Counted from the stretch's first letter, positions 1 through 11,809 are shown. The stretch is 64,000 nucleotides of DNA from Immersiella caudata (GCA_030512335.1 JAULSU010000006.1:2356001-2420000); one strand, 5' to 3'. Notes: generated by a model from the sequence alone, not told the origin. Numbers and translations are program-made.

Positions 1-700
1 GCCGAACAGTCACGGGACAGCCCGCTTGCCTGATTTTGCGTGACAACCGGGGAGATCTGCTTCCTTCTTCGTATAGCGTTTCTCAGGGATATGGCTCTGG
101 AGAGTCGCCGGGGGCCGGGAAATGGTGGCGTCATGCTGTCTTACCCCAAAGAGGAAAATCAGCATACAAGTGCGCTGCCGGTTGCCGCCGTGGCTGCAGT
201 GATGGCCCAATTGTCCCCCGCCATGATGGCCGGGCCCGACGAAAGACATTTGGAAAGGACGTTGGTTGAGGGAAGCCTTGTCGGGCCCAAGCCAGCTGCC
301 CGAAATACCGTGCCGAAGGTGGGGGAACCTTCTAGCTGCTCCTTCCAATCCTCACACTAGGCCTTCACATCTCGTGTTGGCCCCCAATTGTTGCTAGCAT
401 GCCCCCCACAGGCTCAGACACCCGCCCCGGTTCTGACACATGCAGTTCTTTCCCGTGAATGGCACCGATGATATCGCGGCTTGCATAATGTCCCTCGACA
501 ACTCGCAATGTCAAGACTCTGCACAACCTCTTCCTGCTCGAAGAGTTTGGGGACTGCTCCCGCAGGTGCACTGCGCTGTCCGACGCTACCGAATGCACAT
601 CCAATATATTCTGATTAACGGTTTCCCCATTGGCAATTCCTCATCCAAAGCCTGCATTTGAAGGGACACTTCAAGTACTAACCCTTCGCTATTTGATATC
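1..700. other. Left edge, no gene supported
   Basis: Several overlapping open frames of up to about 110 codons lie on both strands. None starts with a convincing context, shows a recognisable motif or joins to another exon. The stretch probably holds the 3' flank of the NACHT gene that ends at 701 and perhaps part of an intergenic region continuing to the left. Confidence 0.4.
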
Positions 701-3700
701 CTATAGAGAATTCTTAAGCCAGTCCCATTCCTGCTCCTGGTTTGCTTTCGGCTCACTAGCGATGATTTCTTCGGCCTGAAAGAAAGAATCCCTCTGTGGG
801 AACATGGGAGCCTTGCTGCGTTTCATAGGGATGGATTGATACTCATACATTGGATGTATAGTGGGCGCCGTGAGCGGCCACGCAGACTGAGCGGCGCTGA
901 AATGATCCCCTGTCGGCTGCGTGGCATAGGTGGGCGGCTGGTTGCGAGCGTGGACCGGAGCATACTGGGAGCTGGGCGAGTCCGTGTTGTCATAGACAGT
1001 AGCTTGCATCTGTTCCATGATATGGTCGATCTGCTGGAGGTCATCCTTGGTGCGCGAAGTCGGAGTCCACCACTCAGCCGGAGTTCCTTCCATGGGCCTG
1101 GATTGATCGAATTGACCATGCTGGCCCTCTAGCTCTTGAGATGCTTGATGAGCCCGGATTGCGGCAAGTTGAGCTTCATTAAGTTGATTTTCAACCGTCT
1201 GAGGCTGCTGTGCACTCTTCTGCTGCCGAGCTAGTTGACGTTGATATTGTTGTTGTAGCAGTTGTTGCATTGTTAGCATCTGTTGCGGCTGTTGTTGTTG
1301 TTGTTGTTGTTGTTCTTGTTGTTGAGCAATCATCTGAGCCTGTTGTGGAGTCAACTGAGACTTTTTTGATGCTGGTGTAGCCTCTTGAGCAAGCCTTTGA
1401 GCAATCATCGCCTGTCGAGCCTCCTGCTGTTGTTTCAGCGCGAGCAATCGTTGTCGTTGTAATTGTTGTTGTTCAACGGCACTTACTGGGCCATTCCGGG
1501 TAAGAAAATCGTTCCCCAGGGCTTCTATTTCCAATTGGTCTTCTTGGATAGTTTGTCGAGGTGAATGATATGGCTGTTGTGGAGCCTTGGAGTCGAGGGG
1601 GCCCGCTCGCAGGGGTGATGCCAGCGGGTGTCGTGGTGGTGCGCCCCGGTGTCGTGATGGCTGCGGCTGTGTTGGTGGGACCGATTTCTGAAGTTGTGGT
1701 TTTGGACGTGGCTGGTCGTGAACTTGTAACTGGTGTCGCTTCAGTGCTGTTCTAGAGCCAAAGGGGGGATATTGGCAACGCGGCTCAGGACATGAGAACA
1801 ACACTGAATGCGTGGCTTCGTGGTTGCATCGTTCTTGGTAGTTCGTGAGCCCACTCCAGCCGTGGGAGCAGGAAGAGAAGCGGCACATAAATGCATGATG
1901 CCCAAAACTCTCCCGGAACTCATCCAGTTCTTTACGACTGAGCTCGCCATGTTCGTACGTCGCCACTAGTTTCTGCACGCTGCTTTCGTAGCGGGGAAAT
2001 ATTTCATGGATGTGTCCTGGTTGTGAAGTGGGTTGGTAACAGGCTTTAAAACTGATCAGTGTCTAATCTTGTAAGTTGTTGAGGATTCTCGCTCACCTTC
2101 CTCAGGACTCGTGGCTCTACTTCGGCCGGCTGCCCGAGCCTGAAGTCCAATGGTTGCATCGTACCATAGGCTGTGGAACTGTCTCATCGCCTCAAGATCT
2201 TTATTATCCGTTTCTGGCATTTGTTCTTCGGCGCCACGGAGAGCATGGAGAGCCGTTGACACGGCCATTGCCACGCTGCTGAACCTTGAATCCCACTCGT
2301 CCTCAGGAAGGAGTGCAATTTCTCGAAGCATGACACACCAATACTCAGTCGCGTATGGAAGAAAACCCCATACTCCATAGGCGATTTGGACGTCTCTGGC
2401 CGTATTCGGAGAGTTGTCGCTGAATTGTTGTAAGGATTCGCGCAAGCAACGAAGTGACGCCATTGCATTCTCGAAAAGGCATTGGCGTACATTCAGCCTG
2501 ATGGATGTGTCAAAAACGTGCCCTTCGAGATACCTACAAATCATCCACGATGTTAGTTATAGGAGTGTCGGTGGTGGGTTGAAGAAAGATCTCACTCTTT
2601 GACTGAAACATGTATAAACCCAAGAGTAGAGTCACGATGCTCGTCCACCAGAGGTTTGCATAGATCAAGAACGTAAGCTGGCACCGGAGTTGACGTAGGT
2701 TTGATGGCGTTTTCCTGGTGGAACAAGAGAGCGGATTGCAGCTCCGCTTTCCGCAATGGACGTTTGGCAAAAGCTATCCAACCAAACACTAGTCGAAGGC
2801 GGAACACGGAGAAGGAATCGAGGCCTGCAACAATGCGGGAAACGAGTTTCTCGTAGCTAAAAGCCGGTTAGTGGTGACGAAGAAGGAAAGAAGAGAAAGA
2901 CTTTGACTTGCAACTGTGAAAGCTCTCTGGGAAGTGTACCGGCAGCATTTATGAACTCATCGCTATCAAAGAAAGCGTTGGCAGAAAGGTAATTGAGGAC
3001 CAGGCGAGCCCATAAGAACATGCCTAAATCGCGAGATGTTAGCTTTTTGTTCCTAGCCACAATAGATGCGCTTACCGTCCGATCTGATGCTGATACTAGC
3101 AGCAATCTCCCATTGTTGGTCATCGGGAATCCTGAGCTGGGCCAGCTTTTCTCGCATATTTTCAAGCTCAATGGCGGCAAATCGTTTGATAGCTTCAGCA
3201 ATGCTGGGCTTCTCATCGGCCATGGAGATTACCGATGGCCTTTTCTTCTTGACGTGAGAGTTGGGTGAGTCTCGGCTTGAAACTAGGACCTTGCATGCAG
3301 ATCCCGTTGCCATGAGACGTTCCAGCATTCGAATGAGGCGTGTTTGCTTGTCGCCAGGACATTCCTCCAGCCCATCAACGAGAATATGAATAGCACCAAA
3401 GCCCTGAGTGCCGGAGTTGCATGATAGTGCTTCGATCGCGACTTCTAGGAGTTTCTCGAGAAGAGAAATGGTTGCAGACTTGCTTCCGACATACTCTTCG
3501 TAAATGTAGTTCACCAAATCACCGTCGCCATGCGCAAGTTGAAGTAACAGCGCCTTGATGATCTGGTCGTATTGCGTGGATGAACCGTGGGTAAAGGAAC
3601 AAAAGTGATGAACAACAAGGGACTTGTTTGACGAACGAAGAAACGAGACGAGCTGCGCCAAAATAACGCTCTTCCCGGTTCCAGGGCCACCGTGAAGCCA

Positions 3701-4640
3701 GAGAAATCGAGAGTCGGCTGTTGGCCGCAACCAAGCAGCCAACTGGCTCTTCTTCAGCACCCAGTCGACGGTACCCGGGTGGCTGACACCGACCTCGGTC
3801 AAGGAGTCGACCAGGGCGAGTTGGTCAGAGTCATCGAGGTGCAGCCAAGAAATCAGCCCCTGAATCTGTCGCGCCGCTTGCTCGCGTTGGCTTTGAGCTA
3901 GTTGGGCCAAGCTGTGAGCTTTCCAGGAATCCAGATTCCGTCGCATCGCCCGGGCTTCGACAATGTTGTGGGCATTAGCTTCCTTGTCAATCAGGTCTCC
4001 GTTCATCTTCAAGTCATCGAGGATCCCGTCAAACTCCCGCTGGAAACGCCCCCAAGTGGTTAAGAAGAGTAGTTTCCAGCCTAATGAGCGTTTGCGTCAG
4101 CGGAAAGAAGAGGTGGTGGATAAAGAGGGGAGACCCACATGGCCTTGAGACGAACTTGTAGGCGGTTTTGTGGAATGTGAGGATGTTGGCGTAGAATATG
4201 GCAAAAGTGGGGTAGATTTCCGGTTTCCCCTGGAACGATCGCTCGAGGAGCTGGAACCTACGCAGGGAGTCGGCGATCTGAGAGTACGCCCTAATGATGC
4301 GCTCAAATGCCTCGATGTAGTCTGCCGCGATCTTTAGGACCAGCTTGATGGGAGCCCAAATCCAAGGCAGGTAATCAGTGCCGTTTGCCAGAACCTCTAT
4401 CACTTTGGCGTAATGTTCGAGGCCTTTGAACAGGGGCTCAAGTCGTCTTGTATTTCGCAACGATTGACGCGCCGCCAGCTGTCGCTCGATGTCGACCGCG
4501 GCCTTGCGAACGTCGTCGAGTGTCGTCGACGCAAAGTCCCGTGACTCGGCAGGGGCAATCGTGCGCTCGAGGTCCTTGAACGCGATCTCAATTGCGCGTC
4601 GAGCAGCTAATTGTCCTGGGGGTGGTGCTCGCAATGGCAT
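701..4640 (-). CDS. NACHT (NLR-like, STAND) protein with C-terminal zinc finger and poly-Q tail
   Basis: Six exons on the minus strand: 4640-4139, 4080-3076, 3023-2912, 2856-2596, 2533-2097 and 2016-701, giving about 1,210 residues. The N-terminal domain (about 60-165) resembles the DUF7708 domain often found before fungal NACHT domains. Walker A reads GGPGTGKS (about 298-305) and Walker B IHILVDGLEEC. The signature segments DGMFLWARLVL and FIHVSVKEYL are each restored across a splice junction, which supports the joins. Near residues 815-875 lie two C2H2-like units, CRFSSC and CPEPRC followed by HQLQVH; the first is degenerate. A Gln-rich tail follows, with nine consecutive Gln near residue 1010. 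The start ATG at 4640 has A at -3. One intron (2911-2857) needs a GC donor. Fungal STAND proteins are known to act in non-self recognition and regulated cell death; this role is inferred here. It is divergent from the SNF2 gene at 5103. Confidence 0.85.
2857..2911 (-). other. GC-AG intron in the NACHT gene
   Basis: This 55-nt intron starts GCAAGT, the usual form of GC donors, and ends in TTTTAG, with CTAAC just upstream as a branch site. Only this donor keeps the frame between LPRELSQ and YEKLVSRI; the two nearby GT sites (GTCAAA, GTCTTT) break it, and the third (GTTGCA) keeps it but matches the donor consensus poorly. Confidence 0.65.
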
Positions 4641-5102
4641 TGTTGCAAAGATGTTCGGGACGACCCGAGGAAGGAGTGGGACCCGGAAACAAGGTGTCGT
4701 CAAAGAAACTTGGGAAGGAGAGCGACAGGAGCACCGACACGGCAGTCACGAACAAAGAGGTTGCCCGTTCCTGGCCGACGAGTCTTGGGGGCTGAGCTAC
4801 AGCTGCGCTGCGCCCCGTTTGTGCGACGGAACCAGCCAAAGACCATTCCTGATGCGATGTGCAGCCACTCAAAATGCTTTCCCGGGCTGTGTGGGCTTGC
4901 GCTTCAGGCGGCTTCCTTCTTGGCTGGCGGCTGCCTGGAAGATCAGGCCAACAAAGGAGACGCGAGGGCTGAAACTGCAGGAAGCACCCACCGCTTCTCA
5001 CGGCCTGGCCCTCGATTGACCTTTCCATCATCAACTTTTCACCTCGCGATACCCTCATCCGTCCATTGCCCCCCTTTCCCACGGAGTTCCCATTCCGTCG
5101 GC
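4641..5102. promoter_or_regulatory. Shared divergent promoter region, NACHT gene / SNF2 gene
   Basis: The two start codons face away from each other across 462 bp. Open frames here have no start context or motif and look accidental. No clear TATA box or known operator was seen. Confidence 0.45.
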
Positions 5103-8100
5103 ATGGAATGGCCCCCTGGCAAGAGATGTCGGGTGGACAACGTTTTTGTCGTCCAAACGTGGTGCGGATTGTCTTGGACCGAACCAACAGCGGCCGTCTC
5201 CACTGAATGCCAGTGGTCAGGGCTGAATAGCATCAACCTCGTGTGCTATGGAATGGTAAGCAGCACGATCTTCGCACGTGCTTCCAGCGTCCATTATGAG
5301 TAACGCCGTTGTTTCTTCGGGAATCAGATTCAGGACCTTGGCGGCACCTGTACCACTCCCCCCGCTCACGGTGCCGCTAAAACGCCGAGCGCCGGCTTCC
5401 CAGTTGTCGCTACGTCTGCTCACGAGTTCGCTTCACGTGACGACCCTAGCGTGACGGGGAAGTTTGCGACTGGGATTATCGACATGCTAGAACAGCTGAT
5501 GAATGATGGGGACTTGGTACTTCACTTTACCTGCACTTCAGAGGCCGCACACCAAAGCGCAAACCGATCACGATACGCCGCGATGAACGTCTCTTGCACG
5601 CTCTCCCTTATTGTTTACGGCCCCTGGGAACGATGTGACGAAGTGGGCGCATTCTTCCAAGATTCAGAGCTGTACTTGCAGGACCCGAAGGGATGTGAGC
5701 TGAACACCAGGTACTGCAATCCTCACCGCCTGTCGTCGATGCAGCTGGAAGACTGCCCCATGACGTTTTCTTTGGAGCTGCCGAGCATGCGCCAAGACGA
5801 AGCCGTTTTCCAGCGTATCTCTTCCAGTGCGGATATCCTGGATATCTTCAACGCTCAGCAGAATCTCCCCGAGTCTTCGCAGCCGGATGTGATCCAGTCT
5901 CAACTCAAAAGGCAAGAAAGGTCCTATCCTGCTGAGCAACATCTAGAGTACCTCTAACAGCGGGTGAAGACACCAAAAACAAGCGCTCACGTTCCTCCTC
6001 AAGAGGGAAGCTGGCTGGGACTTTGATCCCGCCTCGGCAGACTTTTGGGATCAAGGGCAGACAAGTTCGAACAGTGTCTTGTCAGTTTTTATGTCTCGGT
6101 TCCAACTATTAATCACTTGCCACTGACAATAAAAGCTACCTGAATAAGGTCTCTCAAACCCACCAACTCGACGAACCACCCGAGTTTTGCGGGGGCATTG
6201 TGGCCGACCCCATGGGTCTGGGTAAAACCCTGACCATGATTGCCCTAGCCGCAACAGATGCCCATTCCAGGAATCTAACCCCTTCGCTCATCATTGTTCC
6301 TCCACCACGTGAGTAAAAGCGCCCTGCGCTGCCTTTTGTCCAAGGCTTGTCGCTGAGAATAAGCCCCAGTGCTGGACACATGGGAAGAACAGTTCTCTTG
6401 GTAAGTGAAGGCCCTTACATCATCACCCCCTGGGGTACTGACCTCACCAAGGCACGTCAAGCCCGGTGGCATGAAATCTCGTCGCCACTACCAGAAGGAT
6501 CGTATTTTGAGTCACCAAGACCTCGACGGATACGATATAATCCTCACAACCTATCACACCATCATGGCGGACTGGGCAGGCGGGAATGCATTGGAAGACA
6601 AAACAATCTTTGCTACAACATGGAGACGAATCATTCTGGATGAAGGTGCGTGAATCACCGGACATGGCCGGCCTGCAGCCATACCTGACATGCCCCCAGC
6701 ACATGTGATACGGAACGTCCACTCGCAAATATCCAAATCGGTGTGCGCCTTGTCTGCGACGGCAAGATGGGCCGTTACGGGCACACCGATCCAGAACCGG
6801 GTTGGCGACCTTGCGGCTCTACTGAAGTTCATCAGGGCATACCCATATGGTGACATCCGCCAGTTTGACCAGGACATTGGCAGGGTATGGAAAACAGGGG
6901 ATGTCGAGGAAGCCGCACAGAAGCTTAAGAAGCTCTCAGCGGGCCTCATTCTTCGTCGACCAAAGACAGTCATTGAACTGCCGCCCCGCGTGGACCTGAA
7001 ATGTTCCGTCGACTTCACAGCTCAGGAGAGGAAGGTCTATGAGCACCTCAAAAACAACACCATCGCTCAGATTGAGGAGGCTTATGGGGGCGGCGACAAG
7101 AAAGGAGCAACAACAAGCTCGTATATCAATGTCATCAAGAGGATTAACGCCATGAGAATGATGTGCAATCTCGGGTTGCATTACGACACCAGACGCGACC
7201 TTTCCAGTACCAACACCAGCAGCGCGACGACTTGGACGGATCAAGCCCAAAGCATCTTTGACTCTGAACGTGAGATGGACCGGGTCGTTTGCGCTAATTG
7301 CCACGCGAAATGCGACCTTACATCGGTGATTGTCACACCCGAATCCCGAGTCAAACCTCTGTTTACGCAATGCTTGCGGTACTTTTGTTCGGACTGCGTC
7401 CAGGAATATAACCGCCGTCAAAAGACAGTTACATGTGGGCACAACCCACCTGACCCCGTCGCCCCTGTCTCGCTGGAGCTGCTTGACCTAGAGGGTGAAG
7501 CTCGTTTTCCGATGCAGGGGGGTGCTGTGGGCTGGATACAGCTCTCCAGCAAAGTTGCGGCTTTGGTGTCGCAACTCGTGTCTCTCCCGCCCGACATTAA
7601 AAGGTTGGTTCTTTCGGAAAACTGATGCTACTGCAGCACCAAACACTGACCCCATTCCAGCGTCGTGTTTTCGAGTTGGAGAATGAGTCTCGACCTGGTG
7701 GAAGCTGGTCTCAAGCAAGCAGGTATCAGCTACTTGAGATTCGACGGCACACTACCTCAAAAGCAGAGACAACCTGTCATAGAGAGCTTCAGACGTGACC
7801 CTAAGATCAAGGTGTTTCTCTTGACACTCTCTTGCGGTGCGGTCGGGTAAGTCACCAATTATAAATCTCCAGAGAATTACTATTAACAAACGAACTCTCA
7901 GTCTCACCCTCACGGAGGCTTCCCGCGCGTACCTCTTGGAGCCTCACTGGTCAGTCCCACAAAAGTAGACTACGCCACAATTTCTCACCAGATCTGCAGG
8001 AACCCAACCATCGAGGAGCAAGCACTTGCAAGAGTGTATCGACTTGGACAACTCAAAGAGGTCACAACAGTCAGATTCTATGTCAAGGACACATTCGAAG

Positions 8101-8344
8101 AGGTACATAACATCAGTGTATCCGGTCTATTTGCCGTGACAAAGTTGCTAACAAATTCTCCTCTGGCAACAGCGAGTCCTCGCTCTACAAGAGTCTAAGA
8201 AGAAGCTCGAGAGTGTTCTCCTCGCTGGTCAAAGTGAACAATCGCCTGGCGACAATATCGGCCATCTCGAGGTACTACCCCTTCACTCTAGTGCTTTTTG
8301 TGCGTGAGGCTGACCAATTGCAGGATCTCCGGCGTCTGGTTTAA
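5103..8344 (+). CDS. SNF2-family DNA helicase/ATPase with degenerate RING (Rad5/Rad16-like)
   Basis: Twelve exons: 5103-5255, 5328-5911, 5970-6080, 6136-6308, 6370-6400, 6452-6645, 6700-7603, 7661-7846, 7902-7949, 8000-8102, 8173-8271 and 8324-8344, giving 868 residues. Phases agree at every join. Walker A is DPMGLGKT (about 307-314) and the helicase II box DEAH (about 414-417). A RING-like insert with CANCHAKC and CLRYFCSDC (about 613-665) lacks the canonical His. The C-terminal helicase half shows VVFSSW, RFDGTLPQKQR, the segment LSCGAVGLTLTEA and RVYRLGQ. The N-terminal part with YCNPHRLSS is typical of fungal relatives of Rad5/Rad16 SNF2 proteins. The start was chosen because exon 1 ends in VCYGM and joins to the next exon in frame. 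Such enzymes translocate on duplex DNA in repair or chromatin remodelling in the nucleus; the precise role is not visible. Confidence 0.88.
5912..5969 (+). other. GC-AG intron in the SNF2 gene
   Basis: The 58-nt intron begins GCAAGA and ends GTGAAG, with CTCTAAC as branch site 13 nt before the acceptor region. It joins SQLKR to HQKQALTFLLKRE, the conserved block that precedes the SNF2 ATPase core. The GT donor ten bases downstream gives the wrong frame. Confidence 0.6.
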
Positions 8345-8869
8345 CAGAATTCCTTCGCCGTCCCAGTATGAGGGGACACTGTTCCGCCCCCTCTCTACGA
8401 AGCACCCAATGCGCACCAACTGTGTGGTAGGTTAGGTATTAGGGGGGAGACAGCCGCTGGACGAGCCAAAATAGGAAGCGGATTTTTGCCTTGGTGGAGG
8501 CTGGTTGGCGGCAATTCAAGTTTGGAGACGGCAATGGATGTGGTAGTTAGAATGGGCTTGATTTTTGATCGAAGGCAATGGATAGTAGAAGGGCGGCATG
8601 ACGGTGAAAATCCGCAACCGGTAGTGTGATGATGTGATTTTGCGGCGTGTGAAGTTTCAACGAGGATGATGAGGGACGAAAGATAGGTTGTGTTGGCGTT
8701 TAATTTGGTGTCAGCTTCAGCATGGCGTGCGCCAACGTTGACTTGCTGGTTTTAAATACTTGCGTGGAAGTGGGCAGAGCTATGATCCAAAACACAAAAA
8801 GGGGTTAGTGGAAAAGGGGTTCGGCCCCACCAGCTCAACGTGTGCCCCTGAAAGCCACGAAGTCAAAAT
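8345..8869. other. Intergenic, 3' flanks of convergent genes
   Basis: This lies between the convergent ends of the SNF2 gene and the HET gene. No open frame, repeat or RNA gene was recognised. Confidence 0.5.
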
Positions 8870-11809
8870 CTAAAATCCAAAGTATGTCCCTGAACTCGAC
8901 CAGTCCCGGAGAACTTGAGATGACCCAACAACAATATAGGCATCACCGCCCTCCTGCTTACTCTCTCTGAGCATCAAGTACCCGCTCGACCCACGCACTT
9001 CGGCAAGGCAGTCACCATGCACCACTGGACCATTAGTGCTCCCCGCGACGCCTGCGTCTGTGACAAAAAAGCTATTCCCATGCGCGCCCATCCCAGGTTG
9101 CCGGAACCGGGATACCCCGAACAGACTGCGGAGAAACCGCACCGGAGCTAAAGCGAGACGAGGGGCCACAACTAATACAAATAGCGCATGTAGCACGTAA
9201 AGCCTCCACGCCCAAATAAGAAGCGAGACGGCAACCCCAAGTCTTGCTGTAACTCCAAGTGACCAGGCCAGAAGGTACAAGCCCGTGTCGCCGATCCAAA
9301 CAGCCACCAGTTCCACAATGTTTGACATTATGAGGGCGATGACAGGGACGCTGAAAGTCCAGTCCACATCTTCGAACCTCATCCCAAACAGCGTTTCGAT
9401 GAGAGATACGCGAAAGTCCCACACTAGACCGCCAACGATGAAAGACACGTACGAGGCTGACTGGTACCACATATCGTGATTGACCCACTGGCGGCCTTGG
9501 ATGAACACTTGGAAGGCCTGAGTGATGGCCATCGTTTCCGAGAATGGATAAAATTCCTTCAACAGGCCGAGCCGGTTCCGCATCCCCGGCCCGTCGGTCG
9601 GGCAGGACGCCACCGACGGGAAACGCCAACATAAGTACTCGTAGACGCGAGACCGAAAGTACGGTGATGTGTATCCAGCTGCGCCTATGGAATAAATGTC
9701 AAATATGTCTAGTGTGGAGACTGCCATGCACGTGGAAACGAGGACTTGTGCAACATGCGACCTCCAAACAAAGTCGACAGCAGAATGGGTGAGAGCGCTA
9801 ACAACAGGATCCAGATTTCCGGTGCTGTTAATCCGAAGGGTAGAAATTGTGCCGAGTAGGAGGTGCCAGAATAGCGGCATCGAATCCAACGTGCCCAAGT
9901 CTGTCACGCGCCCGATCATCTTGGCTTCCACCTTGAGACGCGGCACTTGATTTGGACGGTGCACAACTACCGGGTCCCCAATACAACCCAAAACTGACGT
10001 CCTTGAGGCAGGTGATGAGTGTGCCATGTCGATCAGGCTGATTCGAGGTGTAGGCCCTGCTTGTGCCAACATCGGGTGGGTCCAGTCAGGTACCCACGAC
10101 GGCATATCTGCACGCCAGGCAGCGGTGGAGCCATAGCACGCTTCCCGCCCGGCCGCGAGATTGCAAGCAACAGCCCCGACGCGACCCGTCATGGCATACA
10201 AGGAAGCTAAGAAGTCGTCGTATGGATTTCTTCTCGCTGAGAGAGGAAGACTGTCAAAGAGACGGAGGTACGGGTCGGGTAGCTGTGCGAGGCAGAGGGC
10301 TCCAAGGTGGCCATCCAACTTGAAACAGGCCTGAGTAACCAATCGTAACACCCGGGCGTCCGTCTCGGCCCAGGCCGAAATAGGGATGCCGTGGTCAATC
10401 CCTAGCTCGTTGAACACACCGTACAACGAGAAAAAGCGGTCTTTCGGGTCGCGACAGGCCTTGGGTCGCATGGCGTGCATCACGCTGGTGAAGGAAAACC
10501 GTGTAAGGTCATCGAGAAGTGGTCTGCCCAGATCCAAATCCCGATTTCCAACGTGAACAGACCGCCTTGAAGAGTCGGAAGCCAGGCCCCGTTTCAGTGC
10601 GATAGCGTCGGCTAGGTAGAACTGCAGCGCAACAGCCTGGTCGTGGATGGCCGAGGATGGCAGCACGCCTAACTCTCGCAGCAAATTCCAGCCCACTCGA
10701 ATGTACTCCAGTTGGAGGCTCGCATCGCCACAGACCACTACCACCCGGCCGGGCTGGGGTAGGGTCACTTCTTGGATCGGCCAAGCTCGAGTGAACCACG
10801 AGCGGCTGAAAAAGTCTGTGAGGCTCTTGCTAAGTTGTGGCCATTGCCGGGCGCTGTTGAAGCCAATCTCTCGAGGCTTTTCCTCTCTGGCTCTGCTACG
10901 GAACCATGTAGTGCGAGGCTCTGAGTTGATACCGGATATTCTGGCGAAATACTTGCAGACCAGCCTGCTGGCCTCATCTTCCTCACCGAGCCAGACCCTA
11001 ACACTGGCCGCCTTCCGATAGACGTTGCCCATGATGGCAATTTGCTGCTGTTTCTCTCGAGTGGACGCCTGGTTGATACATATGGCGTCCACCCACAGGA
11101 GGCTCTTGGATGAATGCTGCCCATCGCGGATACTGTTCAACGCTGCAACGCAATTCTTGGTGACGGTGAGCAGTGCCCCGTCGCACAGAATCTGTCCCAT
11201 TCCCTCGTGAGAGTCCCAAGCGTAGGACAAAGCTGTAAACTGGGGCGCAAAATCCAGTTGTACTTCTTCCATGGAGCAGCTGATTGGCGACTGAGTTTCA
11301 TTCTCTGGCGGCTCAATCCTGATGAGTCGAATAGCTCTAGCGCTGGAAAGCCGCTGATACCTGAAAGGGGGCAGGTCAGAGTCCGGGGATTTCAGTTCTA
11401 CCCGCCGCGGATCGGAGCCCCTGACTATCTGGTCCGCAATCAGGTCGTTGCTGTGGTGCAGGAACATCAGAGAGCCCATGCCGGGCCCATGGTGGATGAG
11501 CAGGGCCAGCAAGGTCCAGACGGGTAGGAATAGGCGATTCAGGCCGACGGGGCCGGGAGGGAAACCCAAACCGCGAGAAACATCCTCAAAGATCCCTCGG
11601 ACGTATATATTGAGGATTAAGAGTAAAGAACATGAAAGAGCTCGAAGCTCCCAGGACGAATCACGCTCGACGTCGAGAAACGTTTGTTGAGCTCGAATGA
11701 GAAAAACGACTGGTAGCAGTATTGCAACTGCCCACACAACGGTGACCAAAATCGCCTCGGAAGCGGCGCGAAGGCGGAGGTTCATCATCTCAGAATGGAA
11801 CCCATTCAT
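8870..11809 (-). CDS. HET-domain protein with N- and C-terminal membrane segments
   Basis: Single exon of 979 codons. The longest frame begins at a GTG (11830); the first ATG is at 11809, followed by MNGFHSEMMNLRL. Three hydrophobic segments occupy about residues 15-35, 55-70 and 88-105. The HET domain follows (about 190-280) with FTALSYAWDS, LLWVDAICINQ and a segment ending VRVWLGEE. The C-terminal third holds further hydrophobic stretches, such as VLHALFVLVVAPRLAL. HET domains in fungi are linked to heterokaryon incompatibility and programmed cell death. A HET domain lying between membrane segments is less common than the soluble form and suggests anchoring, which is inference. Both termini appear complete. 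Confidence 0.88.
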   Translation of the reverse strand: MNGFHSEMMNLRLRAASEAILVTVVWAVAILLPVVFLIRAQQTFLDVERDSSWELRALSCSLLLILNIYVRGIFEDVSRGLGFPPGPVGLNRLFLPVWTLLALLIHHGPGMGSLMFLHHSNDLIADQIVRGSDPRRVELKSPDSDLPPFRYQRLSSARAIRLIRIEPPENETQSPISCSMEEVQLDFAPQFTALSYAWDSHEGMGQILCDGALLTVTKNCVAALNSIRDGQHSSKSLLWVDAICINQASTREKQQQIAIMGNVYRKAASVRVWLGEEDEASRLVCKYFARISGINSEPRTTWFRSRAREEKPREIGFNSARQWPQLSKSLTDFFSRSWFTRAWPIQEVTLPQPGRVVVVCGDASLQLEYIRVGWNLLRELGVLPSSAIHDQAVALQFYLADAIALKRGLASDSSRRSVHVGNRDLDLGRPLLDDLTRFSFTSVMHAMRPKACRDPKDRFFSLYGVFNELGIDHGIPISAWAETDARVLRLVTQACFKLDGHLGALCLAQLPDPYLRLFDSLPLSARRNPYDDFLASLYAMTGRVGAVACNLAAGREACYGSTAAWRADMPSWVPDWTHPMLAQAGPTPRISLIDMAHSSPASRTSVLGCIGDPVVVHRPNQVPRLKVEAKMIGRVTDLGTLDSMPLFWHLLLGTISTLRINSTGNLDPVVSALTHSAVDFVWRSHVAQVLVSTCMAVSTLDIFDIYSIGAAGYTSPYFRSRVYEYLCWRFPSVASCPTDGPGMRNRLGLLKEFYPFSETMAITQAFQVFIQGRQWVNHDMWYQSASYVSFIVGGLVWDFRVSLIETLFGMRFEDVDWTFSVPVIALIMSNIVELVAVWIGDTGLYLLAWSLGVTARLGVAVSLLIWAWRLYVLHALFVLVVAPRLALAPVRFLRSLFGVSRFRQPGMGAHGNSFFVTDAGVAGSTNGPVVHGDCLAEVRGSSGYLMLRESKQEGGDAYIVVGSSQVLRDWSSSGTYFGF

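Noticed and set aside
1260..1330. CAA/CAG-type repeat as a possible microsatellite locus of its own
   Set aside because: It encodes the poly-Q tail of the NACHT protein, so it is part of that gene.
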